DNA of 64,000 bases. It comes from Opisthorchis felineus (lineage: Eukaryota > Platyhelminthes > Trematoda > Opisthorchiida > Opisthorchiidae). The stretch spans positions 10,249 to 74,248 of the forward strand of contig SJOL01001744.1 in the NCBI GenBank assembly GCA_004794785.1. The letters run 5' to 3'. Under the pieces are notes generated by a model. The model had not been told where the DNA came from and did no database searches. It worked only from the letters and a program-made list of their open reading frames with translations. The first letter of the stretch is position 1, and the number at the start of each line of letters is the position of its first letter. Below are positions 1 through 11,806 of this stretch, in pieces. Both the position numbers and the translations under genes were made by a program.

Positions 1-3000
1 TTTTTTTTTACAGACGGGAGGCCAGTTTCTTCTCTTTTTTTCACAGTCTGTGGTTTAAAGCTTTGCCAGTTAAATGACAACCGGGACGAGTCCAGCCCAG
101 CGGCAACAAACAGAAACAACAGTCCTCATTCATTGGTTTCCTGGTAACGCGGTTAACAACGCGACTGAGTTTACTGATAAGGGTTTTCACGATTCGTCGC
201 CGATTCTCAAACTGACCGTCCCTGGACTGTCTTCGTCCGCTACAGGGCTGGATGAAGATGGCTCTACGAGACAACTGATGCGGTATAAATTGCACGGATT
301 AGCCAGCGTAACATGTGAAGCGTGACTAGCTTATCTGTTGGAGAAGGTTGAAATTTTCCGAATATTCCCGTACCCCAGCATTACTAATATGATGTTCCAA
401 CAAGATCTTGAGGGCACGGATTGTTGTCCCTGTGGAGTTGCCAGAGCTTTTCCACATTCAACCACCTCGCCTCTGATCCGTAGATAGAACCAATCAAACC
501 GCGGCCTTGTACGCCCCACTCTTGGCGGTCAAGCTGATGCCGTGTCGGTGCTGCAAATGTCGAATTTTGGCGAGCGCCGCCTCGGCCTTTCTACTTCGGG
601 AAGTGATTTTGACGCCCGTCAGTCCGCTGGGACACATGCAGCCACCCAGACAGACAAACTACTACTTTACATTGATCAGCTTTCTTACAGGCGTGATGTT
701 TGGGCTTAATCCCACCGAATCTCATGGTTGCACTGCACATCTTACAGGCGCGAGGCGTATGTCGAACTGTGCAGCGGAATTGTTTGGTTTATTCGCATTC
801 GTTTGAAATTCTAGAAAGTCCGTTCTAAGGGGAGCAATGTTATTTGCGTGCTTAATGTCCGTGAGTTAACTCCTAGTTAGTATTTTGGTCCCCAAGTTGT
901 CAGAGGCGAATAAAACAGACTGGAGAAGTGCATCGGGTATGTATTTTACGAGAGAAATAGAATACCCTCCCCCACAGAACGTAACGAACTCAGAAGTGAA
1001 TTCGCAGTAGACACATAAACTTCCATGAGAGGAAACATATAGATATTTCATGAGAGAAGAATTTAGGATACTTTTCATCGTCAGGCATCGCCTCAATTTC
1101 TGATGATTGGTGAAGTGAAAGGCAAGTCTGCGACCAAAAACTATGATCCATTTTTGGTTGTATAAAGGGGCAGTGTAGTTCCAGTACCTGTCGCAAAGTA
1201 AATATATGATAAAACCAACCCAGGCAGGGGGAGACTTAGCTTGTTGCTCATGAATCTGACTCCTACAATAATGGAGCAACTAGCTTGGGATAACACCAGA
1301 CAGCACCTTGAAAGCTGAGGCCATAAGGCTGATGCCCCGAGCGGCTAATTCACGATGTACTTGTCACATTACTGAAAGTATGAATCACCTTCCCAATGCT
1401 CCACTCTATCGTTGTTTTTCTCATCTTAGAAGCCTTAGAGTGAGCTCGCCAGAATGACCAAGACTAGCCAAACTCTTTGAAGAATACAAGATATAAACCA
1501 TATAGGTAAGTTACTTTGACGCTCTGAAGCGGTGACTTTGTGCACCGGACTTCCGGCGGGCTGGTAGTGATGCTCCGATTTTATTCATTTTATACTCCCA
1601 GAGGCTCAGATGGTGGTGCCATCTTAACCGTTTTTCAACGTGTCTAACCTGCCGCTGAACGTAATGTTTTTTCAATGGATTGGGGTTCGGTCTTTTCGGA
1701 GATCCTTTCACAAACACCCACCTTCCCCGGGACCAACTGATCGGATTTAGCGGGACAGAAGCTTCAGGCCTTTTTGATCCACCGGTTCTTTAATTCCCTC
1801 CTGAGGCTCACCAGTATCCGGCGTTTGAGAGATCCGCTTTTGCCATCATGTTTATTTGTTGCTGGTATATTTTTCCTGGCATCGTTCAGAACCTCTGTTG
1901 GTGACGAGATCCAGTGTTCATCGGGGGTACGAGTGACCTTGAACGACAGTATCAAAGGCTGTGAGCGTGGCTTTTTCACCTTTCACCACTCCTCATTCAA
2001 ATAAATGCTGTGTCCGTTGGGTTTTGGGAACGTTTCTGACACCTCAGCTTGAAACATCTGGGCCACAGCGACGCACCTCAGTTGACACCGCCTCGACCGG
2101 CGTATTCCGAAAAGGGGAAGCGATTGGATAAGCGTGCCCGTAATCAACGTACGGAGCGCAGTTCATGGTGCACAATAGAACAAGCGAAAATCTTGTAATG
2201 AAGCTCTGTCGGTAGCCGATGGTTAGGAGAACCAACGACTGGTTTACATTTACTTGCTTCCAAGTCAGACGGTGTGTGCACTCATGCTGGGAACTTGTCA
2301 CGGCCAGCAATAAGTGACGTTCAACACATAACTGAAGGAGTCGTCCTGAATTATTTACGCATACACCTCGATTCGGCCGCTAAGTTGAAGTTTCTCTGGA
2401 CTTTTCTGGTTGACCTGAGCATTCACATCACCCTCCAGATCATGACATATGTAGTTCCCACAGACCGTCACACCCGTGATAAATCACGATGGGGGCTTTT
2501 TTCGCAGCCTCGGAGTCCTGTATTCGGGGGCGTATGTTCATAATGCGAACAAGCGAGCATTGACCTTGGTCAACCTAGGGGCATGAAGACGACCTATGAC
2601 TGGAAACGCACTGGGTATGGTGAATTTGCCCTGGAGCTGAGCAAAACTTCCTAAGCACAGATCCCAAGAGTCATTGCATGAGTGCCACCAGACACCCAAA
2701 GTGTTACGTGCGGCTTCAGTTGCATGACAGCTTTATCTCCAGCGAATGGTTTGCAGTTCCTCTGTTGGTCCTTGGTTTCCTGTTCCGCCGCTTTCATACA
2801 AAACGGCACAGAGGTGCTTTTGGTACAAAGGTATATATATTTATATAGTTATCACGGGATGTGCCACGTGGCCATGTAAGGATTTTGTGATGGGTGAGAG
2901 TCCCGAGCCACTATTTCTCTATCCCGATAGGGTGACATTTTCACCTTCGGTCATTCCGTGATCTGCGACACATCTGTTCAGTTAGCCTTATGCGCACCCA

Positions 3001-5287
3001 AAATTTTTCCGAAACGATATTTTGAGAAAACGAGACCGTTATACGTTTTAGAAATTGACAGTACTGAAAATTTGCCCAGACGTTCACCCCCTCGCCCGAA
3101 TTCGTTTAATAATATTCAAGGTCCGTTTCGTACACGGACTCCATACTTTTATTGGCCGCCGTTGTCCAGCGTGAGCTCTCTGTGAAGGCGGTGCAAGATT
3201 TTGGAACTAAGTTATTTTCTCAACGTTCTTCTCTTTCAGCGCACACGAAAATGCTGTGAAAGAGCACATGAACAGTAATTACATGGTTTTGTCCGCATAA
3301 ACTCAACAAGGAGCAGCACTTGACGACTTTTGTGCGAAAAAGTATTCTTCCTTTCCGCAGGCATCCCACCAGCCAAAGTCAATTCGCTGAATTCGTCGCA
3401 GCTAATGTGGTGAATTTTTCATGATCGAAAGCACACTCTTTACCGGGTACCCGGCAAGTTTATAGCTTCACCGGGGTTGTGACACCTTGATGGTAACTTC
3501 CTAACACCTGGGGAACCACAACCCAGTGAGAGCTTACTTTTGATATGCTCCCCGTCAACTGACGCCTGACATGCGACGAGCTGAAGATGTGTATGCTCCT
3601 GTGAACCACGAAACTCCATCATCAGCAATGCGGCTATGCGCTGTAGATGAATTTGGGAAGGTGCTGACTATCCAGGATATCTACAACTACCGCATCAAGT
3701 GCCAACCTTCACCGGTAAATAGGTCGATGTTTTTCGTTTTTCTTAATCAGGCCGGAGAAATATCGTCGGTTTTTGCAAACCACCGCGAGTGTGGCCATGT
3801 ATTTGTGATGGTAGTTTTAGCCACGTGTTGTTCCAGCACGCAACAAATATCAGGCATCGTAAATGTCGGTGCTGCGCACTGCGCGAACCGTCTTATGTAA
3901 ATCATTTTAGATAATCTGATTTATGCTTACGACAACACATAGGGTTATCATGATGAAGGGCAATCATTAACTGTATTCTCTGGTAATTTCGTTGCCCTTC
4001 CTGACGAAATCAAGTTTACTGAAATAAAGCTTTCCGCTGAAAAGTATCCCTCACTGGAGTGATTATCATTTACATGCAGGCTGTCGGGGAACGCTGTTTG
4101 CTTTATTGAATATTTTCGAATTCCTAATAGTGGGGATCATTCGCGGAGATTCATAGACGCACCAATATTGCGCAGTTAATCAAGTTATCCTCACTTATTT
4201 TGCTTGACGCAAGGCGCGGTTCCAAAAGATGGTATTTGCCAGGACTTCAGTGAGCCAACCCACCTGATTCGCAACGTCCGGGGAATGGAACCATTCAAAC
4301 ATTGCTCAGGTGTCCGCCTGGGTGCAATTTACAAGGAAAATTGCGAGAGTTATTTCTGATTTTGGGAAAACAGTGGACCGTTAAAGCATGCCGCCGTTTG
4401 GATGTGTTTTGTTTTGTAAACCACTAGTTACATACGACTCGGCGATGTTGGGTGACTTTGAAGATTCACTCAAACAGGCAAGTACGAGCAACGTATCACT
4501 GAAATGTGCAGTCGGAATGAACTTATTCCCTGTGAAAATCTCAACTCCGGGAAAACTCGTAATTTCGACGAAATCTATTTCTTCTTGCTTCTAGTGATCG
4601 GTATTTGTAGGATGTTCGGGTGCCCAGAACGGTTCGCCTCAGGAACCCTCCCTCTTGAGGATGCTGTTCTTCCGATTGCTGTGTTGTCAACTGTGGTTGC
4701 TAGGGGAGCTGTCATACATGGGGTCATTTCTGGGGCAGTGTACGCGCCGGTTTGGGATCCGGCACAGGCACTTCTGTCTGTGCTCAACACTTCGGAGGTA
4801 CGTCATGCCTGTCCGCTGTTACGCTGGACCTGGTTCGATTGTAGAGCCTCAGCCTGTCCCCTCAGGTTGCTTCGCTTTCTTTGGCTGCCTCTTGGATCTG
4901 GAGTGCACCCCGTGCTTGGCTCAGTGTTCGACCTGGCTTCCGTCATGGATAACACTCACGATATCACCGGATCAACATTCCGCCTTCGCACTCCTGGTGT
5001 GGAGTCCCTTTCACCGCTCCTGGACCCTCTGGGTAGCAGTTGAACGGTCTATCTGACAAATGGACTTTGAAACGAATGAGGCCATGCGTAGGTTGAGGAA
5101 TGTTGGAGGGTTCACGTAGGTGGACCGAATAGATGGAGGCCCGCCCATGTCGGATTTGGAGAGCTGGATATCCACAGTATCACGCATGTTCTGACGGCGC
5201 TTTTGCCAATGTGCGACCTCTGTGGCCACAAAGTCTCCAGGATTTGGCGTTCCCGTGGACGTGTTGTTGCGACCCGCGGTTGACTGG
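1..5287. other. No recognised gene or element
   Basis: I see T-rich runs at the extreme left end and scattered short open frames on both strands, none of which matches a family I know. The longest, 4504-5043 on the plus strand (179 codons), has no motif and no convincing splice borders. A stretch at 3571-3717 reads open and ends at a GTAAAT donor-like site, but nothing supports it as an exon. Decayed pieces of the gypsy element whose protease lies just to the right could extend into this stretch; I could not recognise a reverse transcriptase here. Confidence 0.4.
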
Positions 5288-5585
5288 TCATAAACAGCTC
5301 CGGGAGAGTTGCTCCAAGTGTTGAGGCTTATTAATCCAACACAGCCCTAAGAGATCGAGGCCAGTATAAATGGTGAGATAGGAAGCACCATTGGACTGAA
5401 CTACACCGAATGCCATGGGGCAGTTCAACTCCCCAGTCGGTTTGGGGCTTCCACCAGATGCATAACGGACGGTGAAATTTGTGCGTCGAACTGGTGGACT
5501 TCGGCACGTTTTCCAGGTTCGTTCAGTAATAAACCTAGTCAGAGCCGGCATGAAGTCGGAGGGCAACCTATGTGCTATTTACATG
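5288..5585 (-). pseudogene. Decayed Ty3/gypsy-type aspartic protease
   Basis: Remnant of the retropepsin region of an LTR retrotransposon on the minus strand. The readable part follows the layout of gypsy proteases: a TERTWKT segment after the active site, then an ASGG turn, then GELNCPMAFG, then the hydrophobic LDLLGLCWINK segment (usually LLGLDWI in the family). The active-site stretch lies in another frame (HAGSD near 5537-5552), so there is a frameshift, and the catalytic Asp codon reads His. No gag, reverse transcriptase or LTR could be matched to it nearby. It is unrelated in age and sequence to the intact gypsy element at 34-39 kb. I am fairly sure of the class, not of the lineage. Confidence 0.65.
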
Positions 5586-8500
5586 CATGTATGAAAACTG
5601 TAGTTATCGTGTTATCACGGAATATTCCTCGACGATTCTCTGGAATCTTCGTGAGGGTGCAAGAAGCATCTAGCTATAAATGCTGGGTCCTGATTAGTTA
5701 GCATTCTGGCCAATCAGAGCGTGACTCCTTTCGCTCCGGGACCGGCCCGCGACACATCTGTTCGATCGGTGATGCTCGTCTATTTAGAGCGACTTGCTTC
5801 CGAACACCTTATGGGTCAAGAATCTGGCTACCTTGAGCTTGTAAGATTCCTGCGTTTGACAGTCGTTATCTTCAGAGCACCACCTGATTTTGATGGAATC
5901 TGAATCAGTGATGCTGGAAAAGGCCGAATCGTCTTTGGAGAGACCAACTCTCCCACAGTAGATGGTCTGATAATGAATACCAGTGCAACCCACATGAGTT
6001 GTACTTCTTTGCAAAACCATGCAGATCGTGGAGATGGGTCAGGGTAGTTGTGAATTTCATTACCAACAGATTCACAAATCCCGGTCGTCACTGTCTGCCT
6101 TGATGGGAACCTCGAAGTGGGGCATATTAGTGTTTAGTGGCGCTTTCGAAAATGGCCCAGTCACGCTCTCAGTGGCGCACCGTAAGCCGCTTGGGAACCA
6201 ATTCGTTCTGGAGTGCGTTTGAACGCAATGAGCTATTTCCTCATTCGTTCTGTGAGGCAGCACCAACAACCTTGAAATCATGGGACTGCAGGTTTCGTTT
6301 GGGAATTCCATTGTCGTTCTTGCACAATGTAAGCTCCAATCACTCCAGATCTTGTAGCTAAGCTTGGGTAGGCGTGGTTAATCATGACAGCGTTTGCGAA
6401 TCTCGTCACTGAACACTTCCAGTTAGCTAACTGCCAACAATTATGAACGGTACCGGTGGTTCAAAGCATCTTGCTTCTGGATTTCCTGTCATAGGCCACG
6501 TTTCGCGGATCTAATTTATGGCTGGCAGGACAGTCGTGTTGAAGACGCGAAGTCCTGTGCACTGGCTAATCTAGGCACTTCTCTAAAGGGTGTTCAGCTA
6601 CTTCAAGGTTTGTCTGACGCTGCTATTCGACGTTGAACCTGCCATTTTTGGCATTGACTAAAGTGGTAGAATTGAGGTATTTGAATACAGTAATTCCTCT
6701 TCACATCCTCTGTTGTGAGGTCATTTGGGTGCGTCCATATATGTGGGAAAATTGGTCATGGTGTTGAGTTGTAGTCCTACAGCTGCTGCATGGCTTGCTG
6801 GATAGTGTAGAATGTGTTGAAGCTCCATCTTCCAACTCGTTACCAAATAGGACTTCGTTGGGCACCGGACTACTTATCTAGCACTCGCTCAAATGACCAA
6901 CTGACTATCGATTTAAGAGGGACTGTTGACAGTTGGCAGCTTTGGGTAGCAGAAAACGATGCCGAGTGCAGTTTTCGCTCCGTATCAGGATGCTGGTTTT
7001 CACTGATGGGTGCCTTTTATCTAGCTTCGTGAGTCTGGGGAGGACTACGAACATGGAGGATTCTCTAAAGGGATTTGAAGGTAGCAGATTCATATCCCAC
7101 GCGAAGATCGACAGAGCATGCCGTGGTACGTTGTTGAACTTCGTATCGGACGCAAATATTTTAGATGCATAGTTAATTATACTAATTGACTACTGCTTAG
7201 CACTAACCGTCTCATCGTTCTGATTTGGGATCTGTAGTAATACTGGAATGTTCCGGCCGCGGAGAACATATTCCATTATCTCTGTTGGGCAAAATTTACA
7301 GAGGCTGCCTCGGTTCAACAGAATTTGTAAGTTGGGATCCCGTCTTTTCTGGCGGGAGATGGGGGCTCGGTCTCTAAGTCGTTTGGCAATCGTGGCGATC
7401 TCCGTTTCGCTTGGTCCTTTGAAGTTGATCTCTACTGCTGGGATTGTGTATGCCTGCGGGTCGTTGGCATCTGTATGTTCGGGAGTGCGGGTCATAGAGG
7501 GAAAAGTAAATTCGTCCCTTGGACTGCGTGGATTGCCCCAATGGACGTGTAGCTTTATGTTTGGGATTCCTATTCACTACGTCTTCTTGGTGATGTTTCC
7601 GCAAAGTAAAAAGACGAAAACGGGCTGTGAGCGGCCATACACCGGTTGACGGCCTATGTGTTGTCCGTCTAGCTGAGTTGACTGAGTCCTGATTCCAAAC
7701 ACAGCGGCAAGAGCAGGAATCGGCTCCGGGTAACTCGGCGGATGAGGTTGTCCCCAAAATCCTATGGTCGTATTGATGATCATGTCCAGCTTTTTTGGAC
7801 ACATTTTCTACTGTTGGCAGCTATCACGAAGTGGCGACCGTACCGTGTTGTGGCCGGCGGAGCGCTTTCATGACCACCACATTCGTCAAGACAGACGGAT
7901 TCGTTTTGCATCGCGTCGTTGGCACCCTCAGGTACGTCGCAATTAACCTTCAAGCCATTCCTGTCTTGTCGCTCTTAGCACTCTGAGGCATGCAGGACCA
8001 CAATCTAATATCTGTTACACACTGGACCCGCTTGACATTGGTGTACGTTCCGTGCCGGAAACAAGCATACGATATCCAAGTACTCTTGTTGAACTACCCT
8101 CTCCATCACCACCTTGCTTCCGGTCGCGCACCTCTGGTGACCTAGACACCCCAATGACAGACCGTTTGAGGATCGGTATCGTTTTTGCGTCACCAGACGG
8201 ATGCCAGTCGTCAGTCGCTTCTGTCCGATTCCTCCTGCAATGTCTGTGAAGGAGGAAAATTAGGTATTACCATAGGTTTCATGCCTTGGTTCTTACATAT
8301 GTTTTACTGGTCTGGTTTCTTCGGAGATGCAATACTCCCTCCGTCTAAAAGTCTTGTCTGTGATCACTCTACCTTACATAGCTCAACACCCGTCAGTCTC
8401 AAACTGTCCGTTCCTCAAAAGTGCAACCACTTCCCCCTTACGATCGAATTCTCTTGGATTTCCTGGGTTCCTGCTAAGCTTGACATGTTGGTCGTTGGCA

Positions 8501-9095
8501 CAAAATAATTGCCGGTAATGTGTCGGGATATTGGTAGCTCGGGTGAGCTTATTGGTTGTTGATCGGTTGGCAAGTCAATTGTCAAGGTCGGCGTACCGAT
8601 CAACGGCCACCTGAGAACAATTAGTAAAATAATTGTCTTCCAATTCAGAGTAATGTGATAGTTACGTGTCATGGGGTTCGTCCTCAGCTTGGCTGAATAA
8701 AACTGCGGGGTTTTGTGATTCGGAGTCGGGAATGGTTGCACTGTTTCGGTGCCAAGATACTTTTGGATTCAGCAGGCTTCCATCTTTGTGGACGTCCTGC
8801 TACCGTAGTCTCATGTCCCTTTGGACGCGTGAGGCACTGCATTTCTGGGTCAGACATATTATTCCTATGCAATAGCTTCCCACCGCGCGATCCTACTAAT
8901 CCCGTGGCTAACCTCCTTGTCACTTGAGTCTGCATTGTTACTAGGTATAATAATGCAAATTATGCCTTGTTGCTCGAATTTATCATTTTAGCTTCCTTGC
9001 TCTGTTTGGAGCAGGTTCTCCACGGTCATTCCTGGTTTGTTCATTAATGCAGGCAAGTCGGCTTTTGATAAGCTATTACCATTCGTTATTTTTAG
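5586..9095. other. No recognised gene or element
   Basis: Only short open frames on both strands, none with a recognisable domain. The missing first exon or exons of the E2 gene that starts at 9096 should lie somewhere here or further left, but I could not identify them. Gag remnants of the gypsy protease copy at 5.3-5.6 kb would also be expected here on the minus strand; I see no zinc knuckle. Confidence 0.35.
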
Positions 9096-9743
9096 CGGTC
9101 TTTCCTTCGTGATTATCTCAAACTAACTACCGTGGTCGGACAGGAATTTAAAGGTCAAGTGGAGTTATTGCCCGTGGATGAAAACACCGTCACTTCGTTT
9201 GTTCTTATAGTACGACCTAAGAAAGGTTTTTACGCCCATGGAGCATTTCGGTTTATGGTACGCACGATTTGGGATTTGTGATGATTTATAAGGTGACCGT
9301 CACGGAGGGTTATCCCCGTAATGCTCCTTCCGTCAGCTGCCTTAATCCTCCTTGGCATCCGAATATTGACCCTAGATCAGTTGGCAATAATATCTGCCTA
9401 AATATCTTGTCCTGTTGGAGCAAGTAAGTGTCTAGCTTTGTTCTTACCTAGTTGCACTTTCAGGGAGAACAGCCTAAAATCCATGGTATCCGCCTTGGTG
9501 TTTCTATTCTACGAGCCGAATTTTGAAGATCCCGTCCATTTCATTGGGGCGTGTATCTTGCCCGAGGAAAGAGACAGATTTGTTCGGCTGTCCTTGGCCG
9601 GCGGTAATATCGATAGTGTTTACTTTCAAACTAACGAAGAGTGGTGTCATTGGGCTGCAGAAAACTCACTGCTTCCAGCTGGTCCTACGCAATTATTTCC
9701 CTCTCCTTTTCCCTCGGTTACAAAGGTAATTCTTTGCCTTTAA
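9096..9743 (+). CDS. E2 conjugating enzyme, NEDD8-type (UBE2M/UBE2F-like), 5' part missing
   Basis: Ubiquitin-like protein conjugating enzyme; E2s of this branch accept NEDD8 from the E1 and pass it to cullins. Three exons join in phase: 9096-9257, 9293-9423 and 9464 onward. The first gives the E2 N-lobe, ending FYAHGAFRFM (compare GFYKSGKFVF in UBE2M). The second carries GYPRNAPSV, the HPNI motif and the catalytic Cys in NICLNIL. The third carries FLFYEPNFEDP and GGNIDSVYF, which resemble the end of UBE2M. The introns are only 35 and 40 bases (9258-9292 and 9424-9463). Three extra residues lie between HPN and the catalytic Cys relative to UBE2M and UBE2F. A stop is in frame just before 9096 and no ATG starts the exon, so an upstream exon is needed. 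The frame stops at 9743, about 40 residues beyond the usual end; a possible donor at 9726 could continue it. An AATAAA lies at 9932-9937. Confidence 0.8.
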
Positions 9744-10411
9744 CCTTCCATTACCAACTGCTTCATTTTAAACTCATGTTAGTTATAGGTGTGTTCACTC
9801 GATTGCTCATTTAGCAGCAATAACTGCTGGACAACATATACAGCCGAAGAATGTGATGTGCTCATTGCTAGGGGCCAAAGCGCAGTGCGCTGCCCCAACC
9901 ACACATCTCTCTCTAGCAATACGAAAACTTAAATAAACAACGTTCTAATTGAGTAGCATACTGCTTTTGAACACTTTCCTTCGTGCCACTTGTTTGTAGT
10001 ACTATTATGGAAGGGCATACTCACATTATTCACTTCAGGCCTTACGCTTATCTGGCGTTTGTTTAGGATGTTTTCTGGTCTCAAGCCACAAAGAGACTGA
10101 GCCTTATTGTGGTGTAATGGCTTGTATACCTCCGTGACCCATTGAGCTAAACTGGGTGGTGCCCATGCGACACACAGAGTCTCATACCAGGTTGGTCAAT
10201 GGTTAGAGGTCTGATCAGCATAGTCTCCTGGCCCCCCCAGGTTGGGGGTTGTAATATGTGTGGCGACTTTTCCTATACAATTGTAATACACTTGAATTTC
10301 CCGCCAAACACCACTGCCTTGCGGTCAGGCTTTGGTTGCAGACCCTAATCGTCCTCCTGTCTAAGTCTGGGTGCCCTGACAGTATCCCAGCTCACGTACA
10401 ACCATGGCCTG
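9744..10411. other. Intergenic, with a possible degenerate SINE at about 10175-10400
   Basis: Mostly unremarkable. Near 10190-10215 a GGTCAATGGTTAGAGG stretch resembles a tRNA A-box head, and 10355-10395 (TCTGGGTGCCCTGACAG) resembles the body of the tRNA-headed SINE found intact next door at 10412 and, in minus orientation, at 59 kb. This suggests an older, decayed SINE copy placed head-to-tail with the better one. Confidence 0.3.
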
Positions 10412-10600
10412 GGGGGCGAGATGGCTCAGTGGTTAGAGCGCGAATTTACTGACCGGAAGGTCCGTGGTTCAAACCCGACCTCTGCCTCTCGACTTCCTCT
10501 GTCTAGGCTTGGGCAATCTGGCAATCCCAGCCCTCGTGCTTCATTCGGGTGGCATGGCAGCTAGGCACCGAAAAGGTGTTACAGCTGAACGATTTTTTTT
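10412..10600 (+). repeat. SINE family 1, copy a (tRNA-derived)
   Basis: Non-autonomous retroposon. The head has a pol III A-box (TGGCTCAGTGGTTAGAGCG) and B-box (GGTTCAAACC), followed by a non-tRNA body containing CTAGGCTTGGGCAATCTGG and a tail near AGCTGAACGATT plus a T-run. Related copies lie at 15362, 39645, 40119 and 59256 in this window, which defines the family and its ends. It sits immediately upstream of a 5'-truncated LINE. It is not a functional tRNA gene, because the acceptor stem does not pair and the body continues past the tRNA part. Confidence 0.8.
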
Positions 10601-10604
10601 ACAA

Positions 10605-11806
10605 CCATGACACTTACGACTAGAAATAGTCTCGTGCTACATCTCAGGGGCGCCCACTCTTTTCAGGGGTGCCCACTCGCTCCTTTCCTATTTAATTTCG
10701 TGATCGATGAGATAATGAAACGAACGCTGGAAGGTCTCCAAAACCCCGGTGTTCAAATAGCCTGTGACGAAAACCTTGTCGATCTGGAATATGCAGACGA
10801 CATCGTTCTCATTTTCGAAAAGGAGGAGAAGGCGCAGGTGTTTTTGGATGAACTGACCAAAGTCATCCCGTCCTTTGGCATGCGCTTTGCACACACAAAG
10901 TGTAAGGTTATGCTCGTGGACATGCATTCACTGAACACGCCACTTACAATCCAGGGAGAGGTACTGGAAGTTGTGGAGCGTTTTACGTATCATGGAAGTT
11001 GTATTAGTTCTGATTGTAGTGTGACAGATGAGGTCAATGCACGAATCTGCGAGGCTCGGGTCGCGTTTGCTAATTTGAGGCACCTATGGCGTGAAAGTGG
11101 TGTATCCCTGAATCTCAAGGGACGTGTCTATCAAGCTACAGTGCGGGCTGTTTTGTTGTATGGCTGTGAGACTTGGCCTATTCGAGCAGCAGAACTGAGA
11201 CGTCTTCAAGTGTTCGACAATCGTTGTCTCAGAACCATAGCTCGTGTGGGTTGATGTCGACTTATCCGTAATGAGGCAATTAGAAAGCCAGTTTTAGGTA
11301 GTGCAACTAGTACTTTCATTGAAGAATGTGTCCAGCACCAGAAGCTGCGTTGGTTGGGACACGTGTTGCGTACTCCTAACCATCGTTTGCCGAAGAGACT
11401 GCTGTTTTCCATGCCCAATTCAGAGTAACGGAAGCAGAGAGGTGGCCAGCCGTTGACCTGGCAGAGGGGTATGAAGGAGATTACGAAACGCTTGGGTGCT
11501 GTCGGTGCTACTTGCCCTCCAGGATGGGGACCGCGTGATCCTCACTGCGCCTGGTTGGAGACGCTGCAAGATATGGCTGCCAACCGATGTCAGTGGCGAT
11601 CTTGTTGTCAGTTTCTATCCAGATTGCCTGAATGAGTGTCTGGAGGCGTAGGCACCTCGGAATGATTGTAATAAGCTAGCACTAAGTCCCTTCCCAGTCC
11701 GCCTTTATTCTTTTCTTCACAATAAGGCTTTCAAATAAATCATGGTTGAACGGCAGCGAAGCATCGGTGTTGAACACTGATGTCATGCTGTTGATGATGA
11801 CGATGC
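10605..11806 (+). mobile_element. RTE-type LINE, 5'-truncated copy 1
   Basis: 3' portion of a non-LTR retrotransposon. It begins inside the reverse transcriptase palm, at GCPLAPFLFNFV, and runs through the YADD catalytic box, the LLYGCETWP motif typical of RTE-type endonuclease/reverse transcriptases of flatworms, a WLGHVLR segment and a GWGPRD segment to a stop at about 11635. A 3' untranslated region follows, containing GTAGGCACCTCGGAATG, which is shared with copy 2. It ends in a short GAT-type tail at about 11791-11806. The 5' truncation is the normal outcome of incomplete target-primed reverse transcription. Copy 2 starts directly after it in the same orientation. Confidence 0.85.
10607..11254 (+). 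pseudogene. LINE reverse transcriptase C-terminal fragment (copy 1)
   Basis: An open stretch of 215 codons encoding the palm and thumb of an RTE-type reverse transcriptase. The active site reads LEYADDIVLIFE. Then come SFGMRFAHTKCKVM, ERFTYHGSCISSD, RHLWRESGVSLN and [11 protein letters not shown] stop ends the frame at 11254, and the same protein continues in other frames to about 11635, so it is broken even though the catalytic box is intact. There is no start of its own; it is a truncated remnant unlikely to act. Confidence 0.8.

Noticed and set aside
4504..5043. Plus-strand open frame of 179 codons
   Set aside because: No motif, no convincing start or splice sites, and an overlapping alternative frame of similar quality; probably chance.
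7374..7802. Minus-strand open frame of 142 codons
   Set aside because: Basic, low-motif protein with an overlapping plus-strand frame (7248-7649); nothing to choose between them.
10412..10485. tRNA gene candidate (A-box and B-box)
   Set aside because: The acceptor stem does not pair and the sequence continues into a body shared with four other dispersed copies; it is a SINE head.
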